Notes under the pieces: model-generated
The model's database searches: none
Told to the model about the DNA's origin: nothing
The model's input: the letters and a program-made list of their open reading frames with translations, nothing else
From: Streptomyces sp. NBC_01754
GTDB taxonomy: Bacteria > Actinomycetota > Actinomycetes > Streptomycetales > Streptomycetaceae
NCBI RefSeq assembly: GCF_035918015.1
Contig: NZ_CP109132.1
Coordinates: forward strand, 3,162,001 to 3,226,000
Direction of reading: 5' to 3'
DNA length: 64,000 nt
In this document: positions 36,730 through 45,725 of the stretch, piece after piece
Numbering within the stretch: position 1 is the stretch's first letter
How the letters are laid out: the number at the start of each line of letters is the position of its first letter
Program-made: the position numbers and the translations under genes

Positions 36730-38859
36730 TCACCGGGCCGTGGGCCTGCGCCCTTGGGACAGTCGGCTGGAGGACGTCCGGGCGGAGTCCTCCAGCCCCC
36801 GTGAGAACTCCTCCAAGGCCTCCACCAGCATGGCCGCGCCGTCGCGCAGGAAGGGGCCGGGCGACGGCATCGCCTCCGGGTCGTCCTCGGGAAGGTCCCA
36901 GCGGGTCAGCACCCGCCGGATCTGTTCCCAGTCCGGGACCCGGCGTTCACGCACGGCCTTCGCGCCCTGTTCGGCGGTCCTGCGCAGCGCCTCCGCCAGC
37001 TCCGCGGCGCCCGGCACCGGATCGGCCGAGCGGGACGGCAGATGGGCCTCCATCAGCATCGCGACCCTGCCGAGCTGGGCGAGCGCCTGCTGGGCGTCGT
37101 CGGCGGCGGTCCGGGAGATGCCCCGATGGCGAACGGGCTCGTGCTGGGCCGTCTCCAGCGCGTCCTCCCAGTCGACTCGCGCCTCACGGGTGGTGAGCAG
37201 CGCCTTCCGTACGTCCGCCAGGCTGCCGTCGGCCGGGTCCGCGTAGTGGTCGAGGACGGTGGCCGCGTAGGCGCTGTCCGTGATGAGCCAGTCGGCGAGC
37301 CGGTTGCGCAGCCGCGGGGTCTCCCAGGCGGGGTAGAGGGCGTACGAGACCATCGCGAGCAGCCCTCCGCCCATCGTCAGCAGGATCCGTTCGGGGACGG
37401 TCTGCGACCAGTCGTCGCCCGCCATGCCGAGCAGGAAGACCACATAGGCGGAGACGCAGACCTGGCCGACCGCGTACCCGGTGCGCATCAGCAGGTACAT
37501 CAGCAGGGCGCAGACCACCGCCAGGGCCGCGGCGAGCGCGTCGCCCGGCTCGAAGGCCTGCACGATGCCGCTGGCGACCCCGACCCCGACCAGGGTGCCG
37601 CCGAACCGGGCCACGGAGCGGGAGTAGGTCTGGGAGAACTCCGGGCGCATCACCATCACGGCCGTCATCGGTGCCCAGTACCCGTGGCCGAGCGGCAGCG
37701 CCGTCCCCATCAGGTAGCCGGCGGCGGCGACCACCGACACCCGGACGGCGTGCCGGAGGATCGGTGAGCCCCGGCGCAGTTCGCGGCGCATCGCCGTCAG
37801 CACCACCGGGACCAGGCGCAGCAGCGTGGGGCGCCGCCGGGTCTCCAGGTCCGTGCCGGACGGCTCCCGGGTACCGGTGCCCTCCGCGATCTCCAGGACG
37901 TCGGCCAGCAGCACGTTGAGCCGGTCGGCGGCGCGCCGGGGCGGGCCGCCGAGGATCACCTCGTTGTCCGGGGTCCGCAGGACGCCGAGGTCGGTGGGGG
38001 CGATGTGCACGGGTTCGCCGTGCCGGACGGCGTGGGCGGCGGCGTCCAGTACGGAACCGGCGGCGGCGAGCATCTCCCGCACCCAGACGCGTTCCAGCCC
38101 CTCCGCGGGCACCCCCAGTGCCGGATCCGCCAGCGAGGCCAGCACCGGCCGCATGCGTTCGGCGATCTTGCGGGCCCCGTGCAGCTCGGCGGGGCGGCGG
38201 CGGGCCTGGGCGGGGGTGACGGCCGCCGCGTTTCGGGCGGTCATCAGCGGCACCGGGTCGAAGTGGGCGACCGGGTCGTCGCGCAGCCGGCGGGCGTAGT
38301 CGGCCTCGGCCGCCAGCGCGTCGGCGAGCGCGTCACGCTGGGCACCCCATCTGCGGATGGGGAAGAGCACGATCAGGGCGGCCTGGACGAGGCCGCCGAC
38401 CATCATCATGGCGGCGTGCGTGGCGGCGTCCCCGACGGAGGTCGGCAGGGTGATCGTGACCAGCATGATCGCGACGTTGGACCCGGCGATGATGCCGCCC
38501 GTCGAGCCCGCGGCCCAGGACATCCCGGCGGCGAACGTCCACAGCACCAGCACCGCCACGAAGAGCGCGGTGTGCGAGACGGTGACGTAGCCGACGAACG
38601 TCGAGACGGCCAGGCTGGCCCCGGAGACCAGCGCGAGCACCGGGCGGGGGCGCCAGCTGCGCTGGAAGGTGGCGATGGCCGCCTGGAACGCCCCGAAGGC
38701 GGAGCTGGCCGCGATGGCGGGGCCGAAGACCGCGAGGGTGAAACCGACGACGAGGGCGAGGCCCGCGGCGCCGCGCACCGCGATGAGGGGCTCGAGCCGT
38801 TTCCGCTCGATGGTGAATCCGGAGCGGGCGGTCTCTTTCAGCGCCCGGAGCCAGCTCAT
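36730..38859 (-). CDS. FUSC-family membrane protein (aromatic acid exporter-like)
   Basis: 709 residues with the typical duplicated layout: about 5 N-terminal helices (27-165), a cytoplasmic domain (about 170-370), a second helical block (375-505) carrying HGYWAPMTAVMVMRPEFSQTYSRSVARFGGTLVGVGVA, and a helical C-terminal cytoplasmic domain. Related to AaeB/YccS exporters of aromatic acids and other organic anions. No membrane-fusion partner gene is adjacent. The exact substrate is unknown. Confidence 0.9.
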   Translation of the reverse strand: MSWLRALKETARSGFTIERKRLEPLIAVRGAAGLALVVGFTLAVFGPAIAASSAFGAFQAAIATFQRSWRPRPVLALVSGASLAVSTFVGYVTVSHTALFVAVLVLWTFAAGMSWAAGSTGGIIAGSNVAIMLVTITLPTSVGDAATHAAMMMVGGLVQAALIVLFPIRRWGAQRDALADALAAEADYARRLRDDPVAHFDPVPLMTARNAAAVTPAQARRRPAELHGARKIAERMRPVLASLADPALGVPAEGLERVWVREMLAAAGSVLDAAAHAVRHGEPVHIAPTDLGVLRTPDNEVILGGPPRRAADRLNVLLADVLEIAEGTGTREPSGTDLETRRRPTLLRLVPVVLTAMRRELRRGSPILRHAVRVSVVAAAGYLMGTALPLGHGYWAPMTAVMVMRPEFSQTYSRSVARFGGTLVGVGVASGIVQAFEPGDALAAALAVVCALLMYLLMRTGYAVGQVCVSAYVVFLLGMAGDDWSQTVPERILLTMGGGLLAMVSYALYPAWETPRLRNRLADWLITDSAYAATVLDHYADPADGSLADVRKALLTTREARVDWEDALETAQHEPVRHRGISRTAADDAQQALAQLGRVAMLMEAHLPSRSADPVPGAAELAEALRRTAEQGAKAVRERRVPDWEQIRRVLTRWDLPEDDPEAMPSPGPFLRDGAAMLVEALEEFSRGLEDSARTSSSRLSQGRRPTAR

Positions 38860-38920
38860 GGGCCGAGCCTAGCCGCAAACCCCCGCGATCCGGGCACACG
38901 ACCTTCCGGAACGCCCCCGG

Positions 38921-40093
38921 TCACCGGCCGATTCCGGGTGCGTGACCGCCCGTCCTCGCCCGGTCAGCGGCGGCCGTGCCCTGTGTCCAGCCCTCGGCGT
39001 CGCTCACCCCGCGCACCCGGGAGGTGGTGGTCCGGGGGAACATCCGCTCCGCCGTCTCGGTGACAGCGGCGTCCCGGGCCGCCAGCACCGGCAGCAGCCC
39101 GCCCGGGGCGTCAGGCCCGCCGTCGGCGGGGGCGGTGTCGGCCGCCGCCGTCACCCGGGCGGTGTCCGCCGCGAGCCGGCTGCCGAGGCGCTGGGCGTAG
39201 GCCATCAGGAAGGACTGCCGGAAGGTCTTGGTCCGCCTACGCCCGCCGGCCCGCTGCCCGGCCTCCGCCGTGGCCATGGCGGCGGTGCCCTGGACCAGCA
39301 GCGAGGTGAAGAGGAGTTCCACGGCCTCCAGGTCCGCCTCGAAGCCGACGACCGTGGTGAACCCCAGGTCACCGTCCCACACGGCCCGGCAGCGGTTCGC
39401 CGAGGCGACGGAGTCGAGCAGCACCGCCTTCGCGCTCTCGTACGGGGCGTCGACGCCGATCCGGCGCGCACCCGGACCGCCGGCGCCGTGCGTACGGGCG
39501 GCGAGCAGCGCCTCGTCGACGCTGTGCCGGGCCATCAGCTCCTGGGCCTTGGTGGTGAGGGCTTCCGCCTCCTCGGGGAAACCGGTCGCCTCCGCCTTCG
39601 CGAGCAGGGCCCGGATCCGGGTGAGCGTCCGGGGTTCGCCGTGCGCGGGCGGCAGGTGCGGGGTGTCGGCCGCCCGGCCGGGCGGCGGGCCGACCGGTTC
39701 GATCGCCGGGAGCCGGAGCAGCAGCCGGTACAGCTCCAGCAGCGCGGAGGCGTAGCCGAAGCGGTCGGGCCTGTTGCGGGGCGCGGGGGCCGGGAGTTCG
39801 GCGATCTGGTCGGCCCAGCGGGGCGGCAGCCGGTCGTACCGCGCCGTCTCGGCGGTGATCAGCGCCGCGGCGAGCGAGGCCCGGCTCTCGTCCAGCTCGC
39901 GCCGGACGACCCGGACGACGTCGGCGGGCTGCCAGCCGCGTTCCCAGGCCCGTCGCACGAACTCCTCGCCCCTGCGCTGCGCCGCCTCGTCGGCGGACGG
40001 GTCGGCGGCGAGGAGGGAGGCGCCGGTGTCCAGACCGGCGTCGTCCGCCGAGTAGAGGGCCGCCGCGCATGCCTGGTCGATCACCGGTTCCAT
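38921..40093 (-). CDS. DUF2786 domain protein
   Basis: 390 residues. The DUF2786 motif is RIRALLAKAEATGFPEEAEALTTKAQELMARHSVD (about 175-210), a helical hairpin also found in phage and plasmid proteins. The N-terminal 160 residues are helical and rich in Arg/Ala/Asp. The function is not established; a nucleic-acid-linked role is often proposed. Divergent from the polymerase gene at 40213, 119 bases apart. The C-terminal stretch after about 330 looks disordered. Confidence 0.8.
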   Translation of the reverse strand: MEPVIDQACAAALYSADDAGLDTGASLLAADPSADEAAQRRGEEFVRRAWERGWQPADVVRVVRRELDESRASLAAALITAETARYDRLPPRWADQIAELPAPAPRNRPDRFGYASALLELYRLLLRLPAIEPVGPPPGRAADTPHLPPAHGEPRTLTRIRALLAKAEATGFPEEAEALTTKAQELMARHSVDEALLAARTHGAGGPGARRIGVDAPYESAKAVLLDSVASANRCRAVWDGDLGFTTVVGFEADLEAVELLFTSLLVQGTAAMATAEAGQRAGGRRRTKTFRQSFLMAYAQRLGSRLAADTARVTAAADTAPADGGPDAPGGLLPVLAARDAAVTETAERMFPRTTTSRVRGVSDAEGWTQGTAAADRARTGGHAPGIGR

Positions 40094-40212
40094 CAGCTCA
40101 GGGTAGGCCGCGCGCGACCGTGACCCGCGGCCCGCCGGCCGGCACCTTCCAGGCCGTGCGGCCGGTCGCCGACGCTCCCGCCGCTGTCGGTGCCGGGTGC
40201 CAGACTCTCCCC

Positions 40213-41919
40213 ATGACCGAACGCTGGGCCCTGGCACCCACGGAGGGAGGCGGTGCGCGCCTCGTACCGCTGGGGCGGGACGGCCTGCCCGCCGGTCCCG
40301 TCCTGGCCGAGCCCGATCTCGCCGAGGCCGTCCGCTCCCGCCCCGGCGTGGTCCGCTGGGTCTGGCGCTCGACGGCCGAGGTCTACCCCCGGCTGCTCGC
40401 GGCGGGCGTCCGGGTCGAGCGGTGTTACGACGTCGAGTGCGCCGAGCAGCTGCTCCTCGGCCACGAGGGGCGGCTCGGTGAGCCCCGGTCCGCTGCGGCG
40501 GCCTTCGCCCGGCTGTGCGACGCGCCGGTGCCCCCCGACCCCCCGCCGCGCCCGGCCGAGCCCGGGTCCCAGTCCTCCCTCTTCGAACCGCCGTCCGGCA
40601 CCACCGTGCCGTTCGACGCACTGCTCCGGGTCTACGCCGAGCAGCTGCGCCGCCACGACGCGGCCGAACACCCGGGGAGGATGCGGCTGCTCACGGCGGC
40701 CGAGTCGGCCGGCCTGCTGGTCGCCGCCGAGATGCACGGGACCGGCCTGCCCTGGCGGGCCGACGTGCACCGCGAAGTCCTGGACGAGCTGCTGGGCGAG
40801 CGGTATGCGGGCGGCGGCGAACCCCGCAGACTGGCCGAGGCGGCGGACGAGGTGTCGGCGGCGTTCGGCAGGCGGGTGCGCCCCGATCTGCCCGCCGACG
40901 TGGTGAAGGCCTTCGCCCAGGCCGGGGCGAAGGTGCGCTCGACCCGCCGGTGGGAGCTGGAGAAGGTCGACCACCCCGCGGTGGAACCCCTGATCCGTTA
41001 CAAGAAGCTGTACCGCGTCTGGACGGCGCACGGCTGGAGCTGGCTGACGGACTGGGTGCGCGAGGGCCGCTTCCGGCCGGAGTACCAGCCGGGCGGCACG
41101 GTCAGCGGGCGCTGGACGACCAACGGCGGCGGGGCCCTCCAGATTCCCCGGGTGATCCGGCGGGCGGTCGTCGCCGACACGGGCTGGCGCCTGGTGGTGG
41201 CGGACGCCGACCAGATGGAGCCGCGCGTGCTCGCCGCGATCTCCCGCGACCGGGGCCTGATGGAGGTGGCCGGCCACGAGGGCGACCTGTACACGGCCCT
41301 GTCCGACCGGGCCTTCCACGGCGACCGTGACCACGCCAAGATCGCACTGCTCGGCGCCGTCTACGGGCAGACCTCCGGCGACGGTCTGAAGAACCTGGCG
41401 GCACTGCGGCGGAGATTCCCGCGCGCCGTCGCCTACGTCGACGAGGCGGCCCGGGCCGGGGAGGAGGGGCGTCTCGTCCGTACCTGGCTCGGCCGCACGA
41501 GCCCGCCCGCCGCCGGGGCCGGGGAGCACGAGGAGGCGGGCATCCCGCAGGAGTCCGGTCACCCCACGGCCGGGGGCAGCGCCGAGGAGTACGGAACCAC
41601 CCCGGGCTACGCCTCCTCCGACTCCCGTGCCCGGGGCCGGTTCACACGTAACTTCGTCGTCCAGGGCAGCGCCGCGGACTGGGCGCTGCTGCTCCTCGCG
41701 GCACTCCGGCGGACGCTGACCGCCCAGCGGATGCGGGCCGAACTGGTGTTCTTCCAGCACGACGAGGTGATCGTGCACTGCCCTGCCGAGGAGGCACCGG
41801 CGGTGGTGGAGGCGATCCGGGCGGCCGGAGAGCTGGCGGGACTCACGGCGTTCGGTGAGACCCCCGTGCGGTTCCCGTTCACCACGGCGGTCGTCGAGCG
41901 GTACTCGGACGCCAAGTAG
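40213..41919 (+). CDS. Bifunctional 3'-5' exonuclease/DNA polymerase, family A (PolA paralogue)
   Basis: 568 residues, much shorter than PolI. The N-terminal 190 hold a degenerate exonuclease-like part. The polymerase part has GTVSGRWTTNGGGALQIPR, motif A VVADADQMEPRVLAA (in place of the usual DYSQIELR), the O-helix-like HAKIALLGAVYGQTSGDG, and motif C FFQHDEV. A Gly/Pro/Glu-rich insertion (about 430-475) separates motifs B and C. The motif A Asp is kept. This actinobacterial paralogue is annotated as a bifunctional enzyme; its cellular role (gap filling or repair) is not settled. Confidence 0.88.
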   Translation: MTERWALAPTEGGGARLVPLGRDGLPAGPVLAEPDLAEAVRSRPGVVRWVWRSTAEVYPRLLAAGVRVERCYDVECAEQLLLGHEGRLGEPRSAAAAFARLCDAPVPPDPPPRPAEPGSQSSLFEPPSGTTVPFDALLRVYAEQLRRHDAAEHPGRMRLLTAAESAGLLVAAEMHGTGLPWRADVHREVLDELLGERYAGGGEPRRLAEAADEVSAAFGRRVRPDLPADVVKAFAQAGAKVRSTRRWELEKVDHPAVEPLIRYKKLYRVWTAHGWSWLTDWVREGRFRPEYQPGGTVSGRWTTNGGGALQIPRVIRRAVVADTGWRLVVADADQMEPRVLAAISRDRGLMEVAGHEGDLYTALSDRAFHGDRDHAKIALLGAVYGQTSGDGLKNLAALRRRFPRAVAYVDEAARAGEEGRLVRTWLGRTSPPAAGAGEHEEAGIPQESGHPTAGGSAEEYGTTPGYASSDSRARGRFTRNFVVQGSAADWALLLLAALRRTLTAQRMRAELVFFQHDEVIVHCPAEEAPAVVEAIRAAGELAGLTAFGETPVRFPFTTAVVERYSDAK

Positions 41920-41961
41920 GAGACGGGGAGGGGAGAAGGAGGACGGTGGAGGCGGAAGGGC

Positions 41962-41990
41962 CCGGACCGGGGTGGTGGCCCCCGGTCCGG
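41962..41990. terminator. Convergent-gene terminator hairpin
   Basis: CCGGACCGGGG pairs perfectly with CCCCGGTCCGG around a 7-base loop. It lies 43 bases after the polymerase stop and 17 bases from the dioxygenase stop, and so serves both genes. Confidence 0.7.
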
Positions 41991-42006
41991 ACCGGTGCCG
42001 CGTTCT

Positions 42007-42897
42007 CTACCCGCGTTCCCACAACGCGGGGACCAGCGGCGGCTCCCACCCCACGACGGCCGTGTGCCCCTGGAGACAGCGATAGGAATCGCCGCCGTAG
42101 GTCACCCGGTCCCCCGCGCGGTAGGTGGTCCCGGCCGCCCAGCTGCCGCTGCCCGGAGGGTCGGTGGGCGGGTCGGTGGGCGGAACGGTGGGATCGGGCT
42201 GCTGGGCGACGTCGAGGACGAAGTCGAAGGTGCCCTCGCGACCCGGCCCCGCGGAACGGACGTTCATCAGCAGCGCCGGGTCGAAGATGGCGTCCGTGGC
42301 GTTGCGCGGCTCGTTCGGGAAGTACAGCTGTGTGGTCAGCACGGGCCGGCCGGGCGCCTGGGCCTTCACATGGATGTGCCGGGTGCGGCCCGGGTACAGG
42401 CCCGGCACGATCGTCGTCAGCGAGAACGAGCCGTCCGCGCCGGTGAACTGGTGCCCGCGGAAGGCGAACCCGGTCATGTCGTAGGCGCCGTTGGTGTCCG
42501 CCTGCCAGAAGTCCAGGAGCACGCCCGCGACCGGCTTGCAGGCCCGGCCGAAGACGTAACCGCTCACGGTCAGCGGTACGCCGGGCGTCGAGGACGTCAC
42601 CAGGCTGGTGCGCAGTGGGGAGTTGGGCTTGAAGTAGGGGCCCTCCATCTGTTCGGGGGTCGGGTCGTCACCGTCGTCGCAGGTCGGCGTCAGTGCCAGG
42701 GGGGCGGTGGCGCCTGAGCCCTTGTCCCGGGCCAGCGCCACGCCACCGCCCACGACCAGGGGTACGGCGCTCGCGGCGACGGCTGCCCGCAGGAGGCTCT
42801 TGCGGCTGATCGGACGGCCGCCGGGACCGGCTTCCGGCGAGCCGGTGCGGGGGGCGCCGCCGGATTGTTCCGGGGGCACGGCTGATCTCTCGGTCAT
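42007..42897 (-). CDS. Secreted intradiol dioxygenase fused to a CBM5/12 carbohydrate-binding module
   Basis: 296 residues. N-terminal export signal RKSLLRAAVAASAVPLVVGG (about 32-51), then an intradiol dioxygenase domain (about 70-225). The non-heme iron ligands are expected to be Tyr in EGPYF, Tyr in GLYPGRTRHIHV and the two His of the same motif. A Pro/Thr linker follows, then a C-terminal module WAAGTTYRAGDRVTYGG...CLQGH typical of chitin/cellulose-binding CBM5/12. A dioxygenase of this architecture is known from wood-associated Streptomyces (SirexAA-E) and is thought to attack lignin-derived catechols on biomass. The neighbouring protease carries the same module. Confidence 0.92.
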   Translation of the reverse strand: MTERSAVPPEQSGGAPRTGSPEAGPGGRPISRKSLLRAAVAASAVPLVVGGGVALARDKGSGATAPLALTPTCDDGDDPTPEQMEGPYFKPNSPLRTSLVTSSTPGVPLTVSGYVFGRACKPVAGVLLDFWQADTNGAYDMTGFAFRGHQFTGADGSFSLTTIVPGLYPGRTRHIHVKAQAPGRPVLTTQLYFPNEPRNATDAIFDPALLMNVRSAGPGREGTFDFVLDVAQQPDPTVPPTDPPTDPPGSGSWAAGTTYRAGDRVTYGGDSYRCLQGHTAVVGWEPPLVPALWERG

Positions 42898-42957
42898 GGC
42901 TGATTCCTCGGTGGGTCGTCGGTCGTCCTCGGCGTACTCGGATCCCTCTGAACGGGC

Positions 42958-42991
42958 AGGCCTGCCCGCACCCCTCGGAGCGGGCAGGCCT
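42958..42991 (-). terminator. Terminator hairpin after the streptogrisin gene
   Basis: AGGCCTGCCCGC and GCGGGCAGGCCT form a perfect 12-bp stem with a 10-base loop. It overlaps a 16-bp self-palindrome at 42953-42968. It lies between the protease stop and the dioxygenase start, so the two genes are likely separate transcripts. Confidence 0.7.
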
Positions 42992-43020
42992 CCCCGGATC
43001 GCCCGGAACGGGGAGCGGTG

Positions 43021-44385
43021 TCAGATCTGCTGCCAGAGCGCGGGAACGTTCGGCGGCGTCCAGCCGGGCTGCGCCTGGTGGCCTTGGAGGCACCGGTAGC
43101 TCGCCCCGCCGTACGTCACCACGGCGCCGGCGGCGTAGGTCGTGCCCGCGGCCCAGGTACCGCCCGGCTCACCGGTCGGCGGGTCGGTGGGCGGGTCGGT
43201 CGGCGTACCGCTGGTGACCAGCGTCAGTCCGTAGGCCGACAGCGCGGGGTTGATGGGCTGGTAGTACGTCGTGCCGCCCTGGGAGCAGTTGCCGGAACCG
43301 CCGGAGGTGACACCCTGGGCCTGGCTTCCGGAGATGAACGAGCCGCCGGAGTCTCCGGGTTCGGCGCAGACGTTGGTGCGGGTGACGCCGGAGACGGTGC
43401 CCTCCTGGTACGTCACGCTGGTGTTGTGCTGCTGGATCGTGCCGCAGTGCCAGCCGGTGGTCGACCCGGAGCGGCACACGGACGAGCCGACGACGGCCTC
43501 GGTGGAGCCGGCGACCGTCACGTCGCCGTTGCCGTACCCGTTCACCAGGGCGCGCGGCGTCCAGTTGGCGTTGACGGCGACCCAGGAGTAGTCACGGCCG
43601 GGGAAGGTGGAGCCCTGGAAGGAGCCCTGCGCCTGCTGGTTGACGCCGCTGGTGCTCACGCCGGGGGTGCCGCAGTGGCCGGCGCTGACGAAGCCGTCCT
43701 GGGCGCCCCGCTTCACCGGGAAACCGATGGAACAGCGGCCCGAGCCGTTCATGTAGTACGCGTCGCCGCCGCGCAGATCGGCGTAGGTGCGGGGCTGTTC
43801 GGTGGAGTGCTCGACCCGCACCAGGTCACGGGAGACACCGGCGGCGTCGATGAGGCTGTCCGCGGCGGTGGTGCGGGCGGCGTTGACGACGAGGCGGTTC
43901 GTGCTCACGTCGACGTACCAGGAGGGCACGTCCTTCGGCGCCTTCTTCAGGGCCACCGCGTCCAGTGCCGCCTTCGCGGCGTCCAGACGGTTCAGGCTGT
44001 GCTCGACGACCTCGGCCCGCGCGCCCGCGGCGGTGATCGCGGCGACGTCGGCGCGGTCCGTGGTGGCGACGGTGAGGACGGCCTTTCCACCGCTCAGCCG
44101 GGCACCGGCGAAGTCGGCACCGAGGGATTTCTCCAGCCCTTGGGCGATGGCCGCCGCACGGTACTCGTTGCCTATCCGGTCCTTCGCCTCGTCGGCGTCC
44201 AGACCGAGATCGCGCTGCATGGCCTTGATCAGTCCCGGCGAGACCGGGTCGGCCGCCGCGGCGGAGGCCGTGCCGCCCGGGTCGGCGGAGGCGACGCCGG
44301 CCAGACCGGCGAGACCGAGCGCGCCCACGGCCACGACGGCGGTGGCCGCGGCGAGTGCGCGCTTGCGGAGCATGGTTCTCTCCAC
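43021..44385 (-). CDS. Streptogrisin C-like secreted serine protease with chitin-binding module
   Basis: 454 residues. Signal peptide (about 1-35), alpha-lytic-type pro-domain (about 45-195), then a chymotrypsin-fold protease with His in VSAGHCG, Asp in GRDYSWV and Ser in EPGDSGGS, plus Cys pairs for disulfides. A PTDPPTDPP linker leads to a CBM5/12 module (about 408-454). GTG at 44385 with AAGGAG 7 bases upstream; an ATG at 44373 is an alternative. The product is exported, matures by removing its pro-domain, and probably acts while bound to chitin or cell-wall material. Confidence 0.95.
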   Translation of the reverse strand: MERTMLRKRALAAATAVVAVGALGLAGLAGVASADPGGTASAAAADPVSPGLIKAMQRDLGLDADEAKDRIGNEYRAAAIAQGLEKSLGADFAGARLSGGKAVLTVATTDRADVAAITAAGARAEVVEHSLNRLDAAKAALDAVALKKAPKDVPSWYVDVSTNRLVVNAARTTAADSLIDAAGVSRDLVRVEHSTEQPRTYADLRGGDAYYMNGSGRCSIGFPVKRGAQDGFVSAGHCGTPGVSTSGVNQQAQGSFQGSTFPGRDYSWVAVNANWTPRALVNGYGNGDVTVAGSTEAVVGSSVCRSGSTTGWHCGTIQQHNTSVTYQEGTVSGVTRTNVCAEPGDSGGSFISGSQAQGVTSGGSGNCSQGGTTYYQPINPALSAYGLTLVTSGTPTDPPTDPPTGEPGGTWAAGTTYAAGAVVTYGGASYRCLQGHQAQPGWTPPNVPALWQQI

Positions 44386-44636
44386 GTGATTCTCCTTGGG
44401 TTCAGGGGGTGTCGAGCCCCGGGGGTGGGAGCTCGGAAGGCGGCGGGGAATTGCCGAAAACGTAGCCGCGCGCGCCCGTGCCGCAGGAGATCCCGACCGC
44501 CCCCTACCGCCGCGTTATGGGGTGCTCGGCGGGCGGAGCGACCGCGGCGGACGCGGCGCGGCCAAGATCCCGCGCCCGGCCCATTGCCGGCCCGCCCTGC
44601 CCGCCCGGCCCGCCGGGCTCCGGCTAGGCTCCGCCC

Positions 44637-45689
44637 ATGGCGACGCACGAGCACGAGATCACCGGGCCCGTCGACCTCTGTCTGCCCGACGGCACCCTGA
44701 ATCCGGCGGCGGTCGGCTGGTCCCGGACCCCGCTGCACCGCGCCAATCTGCGTGGCTGGGGCCGGACCAAGCGATGGGAGTACTGGTGCGTGACGACGCC
44801 CACCCATCTGGTGGCACTGACGGTCAGCGATCTCGACTTCCTCGCGCTGAACACGGTGTACCTGCTGGAATACGGTCCGGCGGGGCGGGAGTTCGAATGC
44901 ACCTCGATCATCCCGGGCGGCTACGGCGTACGGCTCCCCGACACCGTCGCCGGCACCCCGGGCGCCCCGGACCTGGTGGTCGGCCCCGCCCGCCCGTCCG
45001 GCGGCAAGGTCCGCATCGAGATCTGTGACGAGCCATCAGGCACTCGGTTGCGGGCCCGCTGCCTGACACCGGACCGGCTGCCGTTCGAGGTCGACCTCCT
45101 GGTCGCCCGTCCGGAGGGGCACGAGTCGCTGTCGGTCGTGGTGCCGTGGAGCGGGCGGCGCTTCCAGTACACCTCGAAGCACACCGCTCTCCCGGCCGCC
45201 GGGCAGGTCAGGATCGGTACCGAGATCACGGAGTTCGGCGGGGACGAGGCGGCGTGGGCGGTCCTGGACCACGGCCGGGGCCGCTGGCCGCGCACGGTCG
45301 ACTGGAACTGGGGCGCCGCGTCCGGCCGCACGGACGGGCACACGGTGGGTCTCCAGTTCGGCGGGCGCTGGACAGTGGGGACCGGCTCCACCGAGAACGG
45401 CCTCTGCGTGGACGGCCGGCTCACCAAGATCGGCGAGGAGCTGGACTGGCGGTGGTCCGCCTCCGACCCGCTGGCCCCCTGGACCATCCGTACGCCCTCG
45501 TCCGACCAGGTGGACCTGACGTTCACGCCGTTCCACAACCGGTCCGCGCACACGGACGCCGGCCTGATCGCCAACCGCACCGACCAGTGTTTCGGCCACT
45601 ACGACGGGCACGTACGGACCGACGACGGCACCGAGATGGCGGTGGAACACCTCCTGGGCTGGGCCGAGGACGTCCACATGCGCTGGTGA
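44637..45689 (+). CDS. DUF2804 family protein
   Basis: 350 residues with the beta-rich family pattern: GRTKRWEYWCVTTPTHLVALTVSDLD and a closing GHYDGHVRTDDGTEMAVEHLLGWAEDVHMRW. The family resembles lipocalin/hydroxyneurosporene-synthase-like folds that cover a hydrophobic ligand, but no function is known. No signal peptide. Lone gene, followed 36 bases later by the phosphotransferase gene on the same strand. Confidence 0.82.
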   Translation: MATHEHEITGPVDLCLPDGTLNPAAVGWSRTPLHRANLRGWGRTKRWEYWCVTTPTHLVALTVSDLDFLALNTVYLLEYGPAGREFECTSIIPGGYGVRLPDTVAGTPGAPDLVVGPARPSGGKVRIEICDEPSGTRLRARCLTPDRLPFEVDLLVARPEGHESLSVVVPWSGRRFQYTSKHTALPAAGQVRIGTEITEFGGDEAAWAVLDHGRGRWPRTVDWNWGAASGRTDGHTVGLQFGGRWTVGTGSTENGLCVDGRLTKIGEELDWRWSASDPLAPWTIRTPSSDQVDLTFTPFHNRSAHTDAGLIANRTDQCFGHYDGHVRTDDGTEMAVEHLLGWAEDVHMRW

Positions 45690-45725
45690 CTCCCCCGCGT
45701 GCACGGACCCGGGTAGGTTGCCCCC

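Noticed and set aside
44386..44636. Riboswitch or leader RNA before the streptogrisin or DUF2804 genes
   Set aside because: No conserved aptamer core, such as ydaO, cobalamin or TPP boxes, could be recognised in this gap or elsewhere in the window.
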